From: Lentibacillus sp. CBA3610
GTDB taxonomy: Bacteria > Bacillota > Bacilli > Bacillales > Amphibacillaceae
Length of the DNA stretch: 64,000 nt
Direction: 5' to 3'
Assembly: GCF_013373365.1 (NCBI RefSeq)
Contig: NZ_CP035925.1
Location: forward strand, 3,782,001-3,846,000
Shown: piece by piece, positions 1-8,364 of the stretch
How the letters are laid out: the number at the start of each line of letters is the position of its first letter
Numbering within the stretch: position 1 is the first letter of the stretch
The notes under the pieces: generated by a model
What the model was told of the DNA's origin: nothing
The model's input: only the letters and a program-made list of their open reading frames with translations
Databases searched by the model: none
Translations under genes and position numbers: made by a program

Positions 1-3
1 AAA

Positions 4-267
4 ATGACGAATCAGCCAAATGTGGGAACTTCAGATGGCCATATCCATCCAAAACCAAAACATACCTTGTTTGGTGGCAATCGTACGGTGCATCGAGCTA
101 GTCATTTCCTAACACGGGCACATAACACCGGTTACGATGCAGGACAGAAAATGAATCATGTTCGTGGAAGTATCCGACAAGGCTTGGATAAAAAGGATGT
201 GAAAAAACCAAAAGATATGCAAAAGGGGCTGAGAGACCATGACATACGAGATTCCAAAAGAGATTAA
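4..267 (+). CDS. Small basic hydrophilic protein at the 5' end of the transfer operon
   Basis: An 87-residue, Lys/Arg/His/Asp-rich protein with no membrane segment and no domain I recognise. Only three bases precede the ATG, so the ribosome binding site cannot be judged and the true start may lie outside the window. Its 3' end overlaps the next gene by 29 bp, which places it in the same operon as the conjugation proteins. It may be the cytosolic tail of a larger transfer protein or a free accessory protein; the sequence does not decide. Confidence 0.5.
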   Translation: MTNQPNVGTSDGHIHPKPKHTLFGGNRTVHRASHFLTRAHNTGYDAGQKMNHVRGSIRQGLDKKDVKKPKDMQKGLRDHDIRDSKRD

Positions 268-547
268 GGCAAAACCAAAAATTTTAGGGTTGGAAATGCG
301 GGAGCTGGTCATTTTATTGATTAGCTCTCTTTTAGTTTTAACGATTTTGCGTGATTTGGTTCATAGTGTGTTTATGATGCCGTATTTTGTGGCCGTGATT
401 GGCTTCATGATTTATCTGTTCATGCCATCCGGTCACAATCCGAAAAAAAGACATTATGAATCACTGATTCTATTTTTTCGCCATAAAAAGGCTGTTTACC
501 ATGCGATGGATAAACACAAACAGGAAAACAGTCAATTGCGCGGGTAA
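239..547 (+). CDS. TraC/TrsC-like (DUF5592/PrgI-type) membrane component of the conjugation machine
   Basis: A 102-residue protein. An N-terminal cytosolic segment (starting MTYEIPKEIKAKPKILGLEM) is followed by two closely spaced hydrophobic segments at about residues 21-40 and 43-62 and a basic C-terminal tail. This layout is that of the small PrgI/DUF5592 proteins that sit directly upstream of VirB4 ATPases in Gram-positive type IV secretion operons (TraC position in pSK41/pGO1). It overlaps the previous gene. The family call rests on remembered sequence pattern plus position; the two-helix inner-membrane topology is read directly from the sequence. Confidence 0.65.
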   Translation: MTYEIPKEIKAKPKILGLEMRELVILLISSLLVLTILRDLVHSVFMMPYFVAVIGFMIYLFMPSGHNPKKRHYESLILFFRHKKAVYHAMDKHKQENSQLRG

Positions 548-575
548 CGCTAATGGAAGGAGGTCAACAGTTAAT

Positions 576-1211
576 ATGAGCCAAGATGGCAAGGTGACTC
601 ACGGTGAATCTAATAATAAACAGACGAAACGAAGGCAATGGGGAACTAAAATCAAGAGCGTTTTTCAAACGAAACAGCGTGACAAATCCTCAAGCATCAA
701 GAAAGACAAAATGTTACGCCAGACACCAGAAATACTGCCATTTATTCAAATGCATGATGACCATATTCTTTTGAAGAATGGCGTAATGGATATTCTTCAG
801 ATTCAAACAAAAAACATTCATGCCTTGAACGATACGGATTTGAATGTTTTATTGATGAACCGAACCCGGTTTTTACGGAGTTATTTCCGTTCCTATAAAG
901 AGATCATTTTAAATTTTCCTGCGAATACGCAAGCTCAGCGCACTTATTGGTTGAAAAAGCGCGAACAGACAACCAGCCCTATTCGATTGGAATATATCGA
1001 CCAAAAATTAGTTGAGTTTGACTTCTTGGAGCGTGAACGTTCGAATCGCGAATTCTTCATTTTTGTGTATGCGGATGACAAGCAAGAACTTGTGGATCGA
1101 AAACATGATGCCATACAAGGGATGCAACAGGCTTTCCCATTGACAGAACTAACACGAACCAAAAAGGAACAGATTTTGTTTTTATTAAACAATCAAAACA
1201 CGAAATTATGA
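576..1211 (+). CDS. TraD-like conjugation protein
   Basis: A 211-residue protein, basic and disordered for about 45 residues and then globular with mixed charge (begins MSQDGKVTHGE). An AGGAGG lies 12 bases before the ATG at 576; the longer open frame from 501 has no good start and overlaps the previous gene, so 576 is preferred. No transmembrane segment is evident. It lies between the PrgI-like protein and the VirB4 ATPase, the place of TraD/TrsD in the pSK41/pGO1 operon. In related systems this protein is thought to associate with VirB4; here that is inference from gene order. Confidence 0.6.
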   Translation: MSQDGKVTHGESNNKQTKRRQWGTKIKSVFQTKQRDKSSSIKKDKMLRQTPEILPFIQMHDDHILLKNGVMDILQIQTKNIHALNDTDLNVLLMNRTRFLRSYFRSYKEIILNFPANTQAQRTYWLKKREQTTSPIRLEYIDQKLVEFDFLERERSNREFFIFVYADDKQELVDRKHDAIQGMQQAFPLTELTRTKKEQILFLLNNQNTKL

Positions 1212-1224
1212 AAGGATGGTTACG

Positions 1225-3153
1225 ATGACAGTACAGACAAAACAATCAGGCAAACCAAAACCACCGGAACTGGATAAAGATTTTCTGACAGCGATCCAAC
1301 CGCAAGGTGGTATTCGTTTTAAAGACAAAACCATTAAAAAAGGAGATGGTTATGAAGCGTGTATTCATGTTTTTGAGTATCCGTCCAGGGTCGATGTGTT
1401 ATGGCTCGATAAAATCATGGCCATGTATGATGTGACCGTTGTAACAGACGTCGCAACAATGGACCAGGATGAGACGGTGAGTGCGATTAATAAAAGTATG
1501 GTGGAACAGGATGTCCGGTTCAGGAGCTCCAAGCATGAATCGGAACGAATGGATGCGCAACGCGGTTATCAGGAGATGGAAGACTTATACAGGCAAATAA
1601 GTGAAATGGGGGAGGTCATTAAGTTAGTGCATATTCGTTTATTTGTGGCGTCACCGACCATATGGGAACTGGATAAAAAAGTGGAGCGAACCATGTCCAA
1701 ATTACAGTCATTCGGGTTTAAAGGCCAAATCTTTTTGAATGAAACTTACTGGGAATGGCAGTCTTTATTCCTTCCTTATGAACAGCAGCTGGCTTTTCCA
1801 AACAAACGGGAAGGAAAAGGCATGCCGGCTTTAACACTCGCATCAGGTCTGCCTTATCATTTCTCGGAATTAAATGATCGTACCGGAAGTTATTTGGGAA
1901 CATCGTTCACCGGAGGGAACGTACTGTTTGATCTCTTTCATAAGGATAAAATGAGACGCTTTTTTAATGCGGTGGTTGTTGGGAAAATGGGTGCCGGTAA
2001 GTCAACCACGCTTAAAAAATTATTGATGGATAATGAAGCACGTGGAAACTTTATTCGCGGTTTTGATGTAACGGGTGAATTTAAGACACTTGTTCAGTCC
2101 GTGAATGGACACACAATCAGTCTCGATGGCAGTGATGGTGTCATCAATCCACTGCAAATCTTTCGTACAGAAGATAATAGCCATCCGGAAAAAAATGAAG
2201 AAATCAGTTTTATGCAGCACATATCCAAGGTGGCAACCTTTTATATGTTTCTGGCTGGTAACCCTTCCTCTGAGGAAATCGAAGAATTCAAGAAAGTGTT
2301 GCGACTATTTTATGATTCACTCGGCTTCACGGATAAAATGCATACAACAGGTATTACATCACTGGCTAATGAGGACTATCCGATTTTCAGTGATTTTTTA
2401 ATGTTCATTCGTGATCAACTCTATGACAATACTGAGAAGCGAATCATTCGTTCAGAACTGTCATCTACAAGAGTTAAGCGACTCGAAAAAATTGAATTGG
2501 TGATTGATAATCTGGTGAACAGTTTTTCGTATTTGTTTAATGGTCATACAACGATTCCTGACATTACGAATGAACAAGTGATTTTCTTTTCGATTCGTAA
2601 TTTAACAGGGTTAGAAAAAAGTGTGTTCAATGCTCAGATGTTTAACGCTTTGAACTTAATTTGGGATAACTTAATACAGATTGGATCATTACAAAAACAG
2701 AAAATGTATGACGATGAAGCGTTTGATGCTGATGAAGCGACACGTTTTCTGGTCATGATTGATGAAGCGCATCGACTGGTTAATTCGGAAAACATGCTGG
2801 CGGTTAAGTTTTTAACGGACTTTGCACGAGAAGCACGGAAGTATTTCGGTGGCCTCATCCTGGCCAGTCAATCCATCCGTGATTTTGTGCCAGACCACTC
2901 CGACACGGATACGGTTACCAAAATACGGACGTTATTTGAACTGACCCAATATAAATTTGTGATGCAGCAGGATGCCAACTCATTGGATACATTGCGAACC
3001 GTTTTTGAGGGACAATTGACGGATAGTGAATTGGAACATGTGCCGCAACTACAACAAGGGGAATGTTTATTGAGTATTAGTGGTGTTGGCAACTTAATGC
3101 TTTCCATTGAAGCATCGGACGAAGAGTTGCATCTGTTTGAGGGGGGCTTGTAA
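1225..3153 (+). CDS. traE: TraE/VirB4-type conjugative transfer ATPase
   Basis: A 642-residue cytosolic ATPase that powers assembly or substrate movement through the conjugation channel. The Walker A loop GKMGAGKST is at about residues 253-261 and the Walker B/DEAH-like motif VMIDEAH at about 510-516. A downstream Q-rich segment (LILASQSIRDF) is typical of VirB4/TraE proteins. The N-terminal 230 residues form the VirB4-specific domain. AAAGGA sits 8 bases before the ATG at 1225; an upstream ATG at 1216 overlaps that site and is less likely. The stop codon shares its last base with the next start (TAATG), so translation is coupled. Length matches the pSK41 TraE class. Confidence 0.9.
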   Translation: MTVQTKQSGKPKPPELDKDFLTAIQPQGGIRFKDKTIKKGDGYEACIHVFEYPSRVDVLWLDKIMAMYDVTVVTDVATMDQDETVSAINKSMVEQDVRFRSSKHESERMDAQRGYQEMEDLYRQISEMGEVIKLVHIRLFVASPTIWELDKKVERTMSKLQSFGFKGQIFLNETYWEWQSLFLPYEQQLAFPNKREGKGMPALTLASGLPYHFSELNDRTGSYLGTSFTGGNVLFDLFHKDKMRRFFNAVVVGKMGAGKSTTLKKLLMDNEARGNFIRGFDVTGEFKTLVQSVNGHTISLDGSDGVINPLQIFRTEDNSHPEKNEEISFMQHISKVATFYMFLAGNPSSEEIEEFKKVLRLFYDSLGFTDKMHTTGITSLANEDYPIFSDFLMFIRDQLYDNTEKRIIRSELSSTRVKRLEKIELVIDNLVNSFSYLFNGHTTIPDITNEQVIFFSIRNLTGLEKSVFNAQMFNALNLIWDNLIQIGSLQKQKMYDDEAFDADEATRFLVMIDEAHRLVNSENMLAVKFLTDFAREARKYFGGLILASQSIRDFVPDHSDTDTVTKIRTLFELTQYKFVMQQDANSLDTLRTVFEGQLTDSELEHVPQLQQGECLLSISGVGNLMLSIEASDEELHLFEGGL

Positions 3154-3833
3154 TGGAAAAACGGGTTCTTTATAAGTTTACATTCCTCATCATTGTCGCT
3201 TTGTTAATCATAGCCATGTATGTCTGGAAATGGACAACCGATGATGAAGAAAAACAAAATCCGGAAGATTTATTCGATGAATCACAGCAAGAAACAGAGC
3301 AGCCGCCAACGCTTCAGGAAGACAAAATTGATGAAGTATTAGGTGCTAAACCAGATTCAAATGCTGAAGATGAAACACAAAATGCTATAAACAATAACGG
3401 TAATCAACAAACAATGGGAGACCAGCATGAAGCCACATATCAAAATAAATTTGGTGATCAAGCAGTCACCAGTGCCAAGGAGCAAGCGAAACAAGGGCTT
3501 GCTCTTTATTTATCGCAAATCGCCGACTGGGATAAATGGGAAGGAGTTGTGACGTCTTCATTTTTGCAGGACATCAAGCAAACTATTCCAACGGTGAAAG
3601 AAGCAAATGTTGAACGGCGTATTGAATCTATTGAACTGTTTGCATCTAATACGTCACAATCCAACAACATGGCATTCGGTGCATTTGCCACATGGCATGT
3701 GACATCAAATGAACGTTTGACCAATCAACGAACGCAGCTTTTTTACCTGACAATGGTGCAACAAAACGATCAATGGCTGATGAACAACATAGAAACCCCT
3801 GATGAAGGCATGGAAGGAAAGAAGGATACATGA
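3153..3833 (+). CDS. TraF-like membrane-anchored conjugation protein
   Basis: A 226-residue protein with a single N-terminal transmembrane helix (about residues 7-24) and a long Asp/Glu/Gln-rich linker to about residue 110. A folded extracytoplasmic C-terminal domain follows (with WDKWEGVVTSSFLQDI and a Trp-rich end), of the NTF2-like/TcpC-like kind seen in channel subunits. The start shares a base with the traE stop, and the end overlaps the next gene by 4 bp (ATGA). Its place after VirB4 corresponds to TraF of pSK41. The topology is seen in the sequence; the domain likeness is a tentative reading. Confidence 0.6.
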   Translation: MEKRVLYKFTFLIIVALLIIAMYVWKWTTDDEEKQNPEDLFDESQQETEQPPTLQEDKIDEVLGAKPDSNAEDETQNAINNNGNQQTMGDQHEATYQNKFGDQAVTSAKEQAKQGLALYLSQIADWDKWEGVVTSSFLQDIKQTIPTVKEANVERRIESIELFASNTSQSNNMAFGAFATWHVTSNERLTNQRTQLFYLTMVQQNDQWLMNNIETPDEGMEGKKDT

Positions 3834-4957
3834 AACATATTTGGGGTGCTGTGAAAGCCATTGGTAAGACAAAAGCGATTGGATGGATGATTGGTCTTGT
3901 TGCAGCGAATATTATTCCTATACTGATTGGTTTAGTTTTAATGAGCATTATGTTTGCCATTATTGGTGCGTTAGGTGGCAGCGTCGACGAACAACATTCC
4001 GAACAAAGTAATCCATCTGCCGGTTATGTATGTTCGGCAACAGGTGAGATTAATCAGGAAAAATGGGATGCTGTTTTTCAGAGTGAAGAGCGCGCGGGAG
4101 CCCTAAAAGGTCATGGCGATGACATTATACAGTTGTCGGAAGAAAAAGGCCTTGATCCTGTTTTATTTGCTGCCATTGCGTTACATGAAACCGCATGGGG
4201 AACATCAAATGCCGTTCAACAAAAAAATAATCCTGGCGGATTGATGAATCCGGATGGCAGCGGACTTTTTTCTTTTCCAACATTGAAGGAAGGATTGGCG
4301 TCTATGTCTAAAACATTATATAACCGCATCAAAGTCGATGGTTTGGTGACGATTGAACAATTGGGAAGTGTTTACGCACCAGTTGGTGCAGATAACGATC
4401 CGAATAATTTAAACGAACATTGGGTGCCAACGACCAAAGATATTGTTCAAGAGTTTGGTGGTTTAACCATGAATTGTGAACCATCGGACCAACCGGATCT
4501 GGAACTGATTGGCGATAAAGCATGGATATCACCACATACGAAAAATATTACTTCGGGCTTCGGTAATCGGAGCTGTGGTGGCTGTTCCTCGTTTCATGCT
4601 GCCATTGACGTCGCATCGAATGGTATTCATGGGACACCAATCACAGCATTTGCGGATGGTGAAATTGTTATCAGTAAAGCAAATGGCACGACGTTTCAAT
4701 CAAGCAGCAGCAACATGGGAACAGGGTATGGCTGGTATGTGGAAATTAAACATGAGGGCGGCTTGCGGACACGATATGCGCACATGATGGAAAAAGGAGA
4801 GCCAGTAGGAACAAAAGTTGAGGCAGGTGATGTCATTGGTAAAGTTGGTTCAACAGGTGCATCTACCGGAGCCCACTTGCATTTTGAAGTGATCATAAAT
4901 GGTGAAAAAGTTGATCCAATGCCGTATGTTAAACCATTTCTAACGGGTAAAAATTAA
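3830..4957 (+). CDS. TraG-like bifunctional cell-wall hydrolase (glucosaminidase-like + M23 endopeptidase)
   Basis: A 375-residue protein that would open peptidoglycan locally for the transfer channel. An N-terminal hydrophobic region (about residues 18-50) anchors it in the membrane. Residues about 100-210 form a glucosaminidase/lysozyme-like domain (ALHETAWGTSNAVQQKNN, with the catalytic-type Glu in LHET). Residues about 235-375 form a LytM/M23 zinc metallopeptidase: HAAID supplies the first His/Asp ligands and HLHFE the last His motif. Several Cys residues (GNRSCGGCSS) sit at the start of the M23 domain. It overlaps the previous gene by 4 bp. A TrsG/TraG hydrolase is found at this position in pSK41/pGO1. 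Confidence 0.85.
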   Translation: MKHIWGAVKAIGKTKAIGWMIGLVAANIIPILIGLVLMSIMFAIIGALGGSVDEQHSEQSNPSAGYVCSATGEINQEKWDAVFQSEERAGALKGHGDDIIQLSEEKGLDPVLFAAIALHETAWGTSNAVQQKNNPGGLMNPDGSGLFSFPTLKEGLASMSKTLYNRIKVDGLVTIEQLGSVYAPVGADNDPNNLNEHWVPTTKDIVQEFGGLTMNCEPSDQPDLELIGDKAWISPHTKNITSGFGNRSCGGCSSFHAAIDVASNGIHGTPITAFADGEIVISKANGTTFQSSSSNMGTGYGWYVEIKHEGGLRTRYAHMMEKGEPVGTKVEAGDVIGKVGSTGASTGAHLHFEVIINGEKVDPMPYVKPFLTGKN

Positions 4958-4979
4958 TCAAGGAAGGGTGTGAGACCAT

Positions 4980-6002
4980 TTGAAAAACAAATTGAATCGC
5001 GGACGTGAAAACAAAACCTATATCAGTCTATTGCTTGTCGCCGGCCTAGCGTTTGGCGTTTTTTTTACGTCCAAAACGTGGATGTATGATGACAGTGCGA
5101 TAGCTCAAACAGCATTTAATGAATCAATTGGCGGGCTTAGTCAAACCACATTAACGCTTCGTGATTGGGAATATAACCCGAATGATGAACTGATGGAGGT
5201 GACATTGGAACGTAACCATACCGGCACAGATGCAGTGGAACCGACATTTTCGTTTTATGCGAAAGAACAAAATGAGAGTCAAAAATACAATGCAGAATTG
5301 GTGTATCAATCCGACAATAACATGATCGTTCAGATTGAAGATGTCCCTGAATCCTTTCAAGTGATTGGGTTATTCGTGAGGGAACATCGTAATCAAAACA
5401 TCCTCAAACAAGAATACAAATCACAAATAGAAAACAAAGGTGGTGAAGCTACGGCGACCGATCAGAACATCCAAGAATCGGATTTACCTGAGCCGGAAGA
5501 AGTCATTATCGTTGGGGATTACCGAAAAATTGATATCAATCAATCATTGGTAACGAAGACAGATAAAGGCTACAAAAAAGAAAGTATTATGGCCGATATG
5601 GAACGTACGAAACAAGGAATCACGACGATTATCGATGAAGATATACCTTTTCAGGAAGAACTGGTGACGACACTTAAAGGAGAAAAAGAATCACTGGAAC
5701 AAGACATGGCATTTGAAACGCAGGGTGAACAAACAGACACAAAACGCGAGATTGAACAAAAGGATAAAGCTATCGAAGACGCGAAAAATGAAATCCAAAA
5801 ACTGAAAAACAAAGTGAAAGAACTCCGGGATAAATATCAAAATCGTGAAGAAAAACTGAATGCATTGACACAAAACAAGGATGACAATAAGCAACAAGAT
5901 AATGACAAAGAGGATGCCGATAATGCGAAAAGGGATAAACAAACTGCCAACAAAAACAAAGAAGATAAGAACAACGAGGACTCCAAAAAGGATAAAAAGT
6001 AG
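4980..6002 (+). CDS. TraH-like membrane protein with long coiled coil
   Basis: A 340-residue protein starting with TTG, with AGGAAGGG about 11 bases upstream. One N-terminal transmembrane segment (about residues 15-31) precedes an extracytoplasmic beta-rich region (to about 165). Residues about 210-305 are strongly heptad-like (EKESLEQDM, KDKAIEDAKNEIQKLKNK), i.e. coiled coil, and a highly charged Lys/Asp/Asn tail ends the protein. It is the last gene of the first transfer transcription unit, before the repeat-rich non-coding region, the place of TraH in the pSK41-like order. Function beyond a structural or membrane-spanning role is not evident. Confidence 0.6.
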   Translation: MKNKLNRGRENKTYISLLLVAGLAFGVFFTSKTWMYDDSAIAQTAFNESIGGLSQTTLTLRDWEYNPNDELMEVTLERNHTGTDAVEPTFSFYAKEQNESQKYNAELVYQSDNNMIVQIEDVPESFQVIGLFVREHRNQNILKQEYKSQIENKGGEATATDQNIQESDLPEPEEVIIVGDYRKIDINQSLVTKTDKGYKKESIMADMERTKQGITTIIDEDIPFQEELVTTLKGEKESLEQDMAFETQGEQTDTKREIEQKDKAIEDAKNEIQKLKNKVKELRDKYQNREEKLNALTQNKDDNKQQDNDKEDADNAKRDKQTANKNKEDKNNEDSKKDKK

Positions 6003-6010
6003 CAGCCAAA

Positions 6011-6079
6011 ACCTATATAAAAGCTATATAGACACCTATATAAAAGCTATATAGACACCTATATAAAAGCTATATAATC
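6011..6079 (+). repeat. Three tandem 23-bp iterons, each holding an inverted repeat
   Basis: Three adjoining copies of a 23-bp unit begin at 6011, 6034 and 6057 (core ACCTATATAAAAGCTATATA, the last copy diverging at its end). Within each, CTATATA and TATATAG form an interrupted palindrome. Arrays like this upstream of ribbon-helix-helix genes are usual operator or partition sites. The array lies between traH and the RHH gene at 6297, so autoregulation of the relaxosome operon or of the tra operon is a reasonable inference. Confidence 0.85.
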
Positions 6080-6104
6080 AGTTGAAAAATTGGTCTTACC
6101 GGAA

Positions 6105-6140
6105 AACTAGGCTCTGCCTAGTTCCCCACCTTGTGTGGGG
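6105..6140 (+). other. Two adjacent hairpins, candidate oriT core
   Basis: The first inverted repeat is AACTAGGC-TCT-GCCTAGTT (6105-6123). The second, CCCCAC-CTTGT-GTGGGG-like, follows directly (6124-6140). Neither is followed by a T-run, so they do not look like terminators. They sit just upstream of the RHH proteins and MobL relaxase, where oriT is normally found in mobilisation modules. Assignment as oriT is inference from position and structure; I do not recognise the nic sequence. Confidence 0.5.
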
Positions 6141-6159
6141 ACATTTTCCCCTTATCCTG

Positions 6160-6187
6160 TTCAATACTAATTGTTCAATACTAATTG
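6160..6187 (+). repeat. Perfect 14-bp tandem duplication
   Basis: TTCAATACTAATTG occurs twice without spacer. It lies between the hairpins and the relaxosome genes and could be a binding site for an accessory DNA-processing protein. Confidence 0.85.
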
Positions 6188-6296
6188 CGATCTCATGAAG
6201 ATGCTCCATTTAGTGAAGGGATTTGCCAAAGAGGGAAGGTATTCACATCCTATTGTGGTGTGAACATGCAGCAAATTAACAGAAAGGAATGATACC

Positions 6297-6620
6297 GTGA
6301 TGGAAATAAAAGTGCGCGATGTAGACACCGGTGCCGTCAAAGTTTTAAATGACGAAGCACGAAAACAAAACGTGTCGCGGAATGAATTGTTAAAACGACA
6401 CATTGAAGATTTAGCACAGTTTAATGGTGTCAAACGTGCAGAAAAAGAATTGGATTCGACATTAAGTCGTGTAGGTGATGCATTAGAGATGACGTACAAT
6501 CGGCTTGACCAATTAGAAAAACAATCCTTGAAAATGTATTTGTTACTAACTACTGTGCTGGATGTTGATCCTGAAGAAGTTGATGATTATTTGGAGAAAG
6601 TATTCAAGATAAACATATAA
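6297..6620 (+). CDS. Ribbon-helix-helix DNA-binding protein (relaxosome accessory or repressor)
   Basis: A 107-residue protein. The N-terminal strand MEIKVRDVDTGAVKVLNDEA, the turn QNVSRNELLKRHIEDLA and the second helix match the ribbon-helix-helix fold (residues about 1-42). A long helical, probably multimerising C-terminal part follows. It starts at GTG 6297 or at the ATG three bases later; AAAGGAA lies about 9 bases upstream. It immediately follows the iterons and hairpins, so it probably binds them, as ArtA-type or MobC-like proteins do. Target and role are inferred. Confidence 0.7.
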   Translation: MMEIKVRDVDTGAVKVLNDEARKQNVSRNELLKRHIEDLAQFNGVKRAEKELDSTLSRVGDALEMTYNRLDQLEKQSLKMYLLLTTVLDVDPEEVDDYLEKVFKINI

Positions 6621-6634
6621 GGAGATGATGACGA

Positions 6635-7096
6635 ATGAATGAAAAAAAGACAACAAAGAAAGGTTCATACTTTTTGTTAAGTCCAGAAACCAAAGACAAG
6701 ATACAAAGTATTGCAGACGAGAAAAATGTATCACAAGCTGATGTCATTACGGAAGCCATTGATCACTATTATGCAGATCGTAATGAAAAGAATGTTGCGT
6801 TAAAAAATATGATCTCAGATTTAATGGATGAAAAGTTGGCGACCATGCAAGAGAAATTACAGCGTATTCAAGTCACCGGCAATGTGGTTGACCGAGATAC
6901 AAAAATTCTTCTGGAGTTTATGAACCATTATTACTTGATCAATGAATTTAAAGATTTGATTACCACTGAGAAATATAAGACGAATGGGATGCAGCAAGCA
7001 GAGGAACTAATTCAAAAACGTATTCACAAACATCGTCAAAAGAAACTGGATTATGAAAAGCGAAAGGCACAAAAGCAACAAGAAAGTGAGGCATAA
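6635..7096 (+). CDS. Ribbon-helix-helix-type mobilisation accessory protein
   Basis: A 153-residue protein with an AAGGAG ribosome binding site. Residues about 10-45 (SYFLLSPETKDKIQSIADEK, then NVSQADVITEAIDHYY) fit a CopG/RHH-like DNA-binding unit. The rest is alpha-helical with a Lys/Gln-rich C-terminus. It sits between another RHH gene and the relaxase gene, starting 14 bp after the former and ending 3 bp before the latter, which suggests one operon and a part in oriT recognition or relaxase recruitment. No enzymatic motif is seen. Confidence 0.65.
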   Translation: MNEKKTTKKGSYFLLSPETKDKIQSIADEKNVSQADVITEAIDHYYADRNEKNVALKNMISDLMDEKLATMQEKLQRIQVTGNVVDRDTKILLEFMNHYYLINEFKDLITTEKYKTNGMQQAEELIQKRIHKHRQKKLDYEKRKAQKQQESEA

Positions 7097-7099
7097 TGC

Positions 7100-8344
7100 A
7101 TGAGCAGTCCTGCGGTAGTGTTACGAAGCAAATTTGTCACACCTGGCTCCAATACATTTAACGATTATATTAATTATATCGATCGGGAAGATGCCAAGCG
7201 TCATATTCATGTGAACCAGTCATCCAAAGAAACGGATGATTTTGTTGTCTTTCATGACTTCATGGACTATATGGATGACGAAGCAAAACAAGGTGAACTG
7301 TTCACAAAAAATAATGATCAGTTGAATCCGAATGACAAAAAAATCTTGAAGCAACAATTCCAAAAAGCACAACAAAATGAATCACCCATGTGGCAGGATG
7401 TTATTAGTTTTAATAATAAATGGTTGATGGAACAAGGTTTTTATAATCCAAAAACACATACAGTATATGAAGCAAACATGCGGAAGGTTGTCCGTGAAAC
7501 GATGGATACGGTGTTGAAGTCAGAAGGCATGGAAAACTCAGCTGTATGGACAGCATCTTTGCATTATAATACCGACAACATTCATGTCCATATTGCTTCA
7601 ACTGAAACCTATCCAACACGTGAAACAATGGACGTTTTCGATAAGGAAAGTCAAACATGGCGGGAAGAATACCGTGCCAAACGTAAACCCAAGACACTGG
7701 ATAAAATGAAATCCAAAGTGGCCAACATGATTCTGGATAGAACGCATGAACGGAATAAAATTGATGACCTTGTCCGTGGAACCGTTCATCATAAAAAAGA
7801 AAATGGTGTCTCCTTGTCCACTTATCGCCAAACAAAAGAATTATTTCAAGAAGCCATGAATCACCTTCCATCGGATAAGAAACAATGGCGATATGGTTAT
7901 CAATCGATTAATGAAGCAAGACCATATATAGATGACATAACAACGATTTATTTGCAGCAATTTCATCCGGATGATATGGAACAGTTGCATCAACAATTGG
8001 ATGATGAAGTGAACGTGATGAAAGAGATGTACGGTGAAGGGAGTGATTATGAAACGTATAAGCAAACGAAACTGGATGACTTGAAAAAGCGAATGGGTAA
8101 TGCAGTACTGTCTGAGATGCGTGACTATGCGAAAGCGCAAAACAATTTATCGTTTCAGCCAAAACGATTAAATCGGTGGCAATCATTCAATCAACAGCAT
8201 TCATTTACTGATCGACATCAGACAGTTTATGCGTTTAATGCTTCCATGATGAAATTAAGCAAAGCCATGCGTCGAACATTTCATGATTATCAAAAAGACC
8301 GAAACATGCAGGAATTTGACCGAATGATGGATGGCTATGAATAA
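7100..8344 (+). CDS. mobL: MobL-family relaxase
   Basis: A 414-residue DNA strand transferase that would nick oriT and stay bound to the transferred strand. The metal-binding motif reads NTDNIHVHIA, with HVH at residues about 162-164. This is the His-x-His signature of MobL/MOBP-like relaxases in Gram-positive elements. Tyr/Arg-rich segments near the N-terminus (FNDYINYIDRED) are candidates for the catalytic Tyr region. The remaining 220 residues are helical and charged. No helicase or primase domain is fused; the nearby topoisomerase III may supply a DNA-processing function. Confidence 0.85.
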   Translation: MSSPAVVLRSKFVTPGSNTFNDYINYIDREDAKRHIHVNQSSKETDDFVVFHDFMDYMDDEAKQGELFTKNNDQLNPNDKKILKQQFQKAQQNESPMWQDVISFNNKWLMEQGFYNPKTHTVYEANMRKVVRETMDTVLKSEGMENSAVWTASLHYNTDNIHVHIASTETYPTRETMDVFDKESQTWREEYRAKRKPKTLDKMKSKVANMILDRTHERNKIDDLVRGTVHHKKENGVSLSTYRQTKELFQEAMNHLPSDKKQWRYGYQSINEARPYIDDITTIYLQQFHPDDMEQLHQQLDDEVNVMKEMYGEGSDYETYKQTKLDDLKKRMGNAVLSEMRDYAKAQNNLSFQPKRLNRWQSFNQQHSFTDRHQTVYAFNASMMKLSKAMRRTFHDYQKDRNMQEFDRMMDGYE

Positions 8345-8364
8345 ATAAAAAGGTGGTGGTAATT

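Noticed and set aside
6011-6079. 23-bp repeats as a CRISPR array
   Set aside because: The repeats adjoin with no unique spacers and no cas genes are present; they are iterons.
6105-6140. Hairpin pair read as a terminator of the tra operon
   Set aside because: Neither stem is followed by a T-run; position before the relaxosome genes favours a DNA-processing site.
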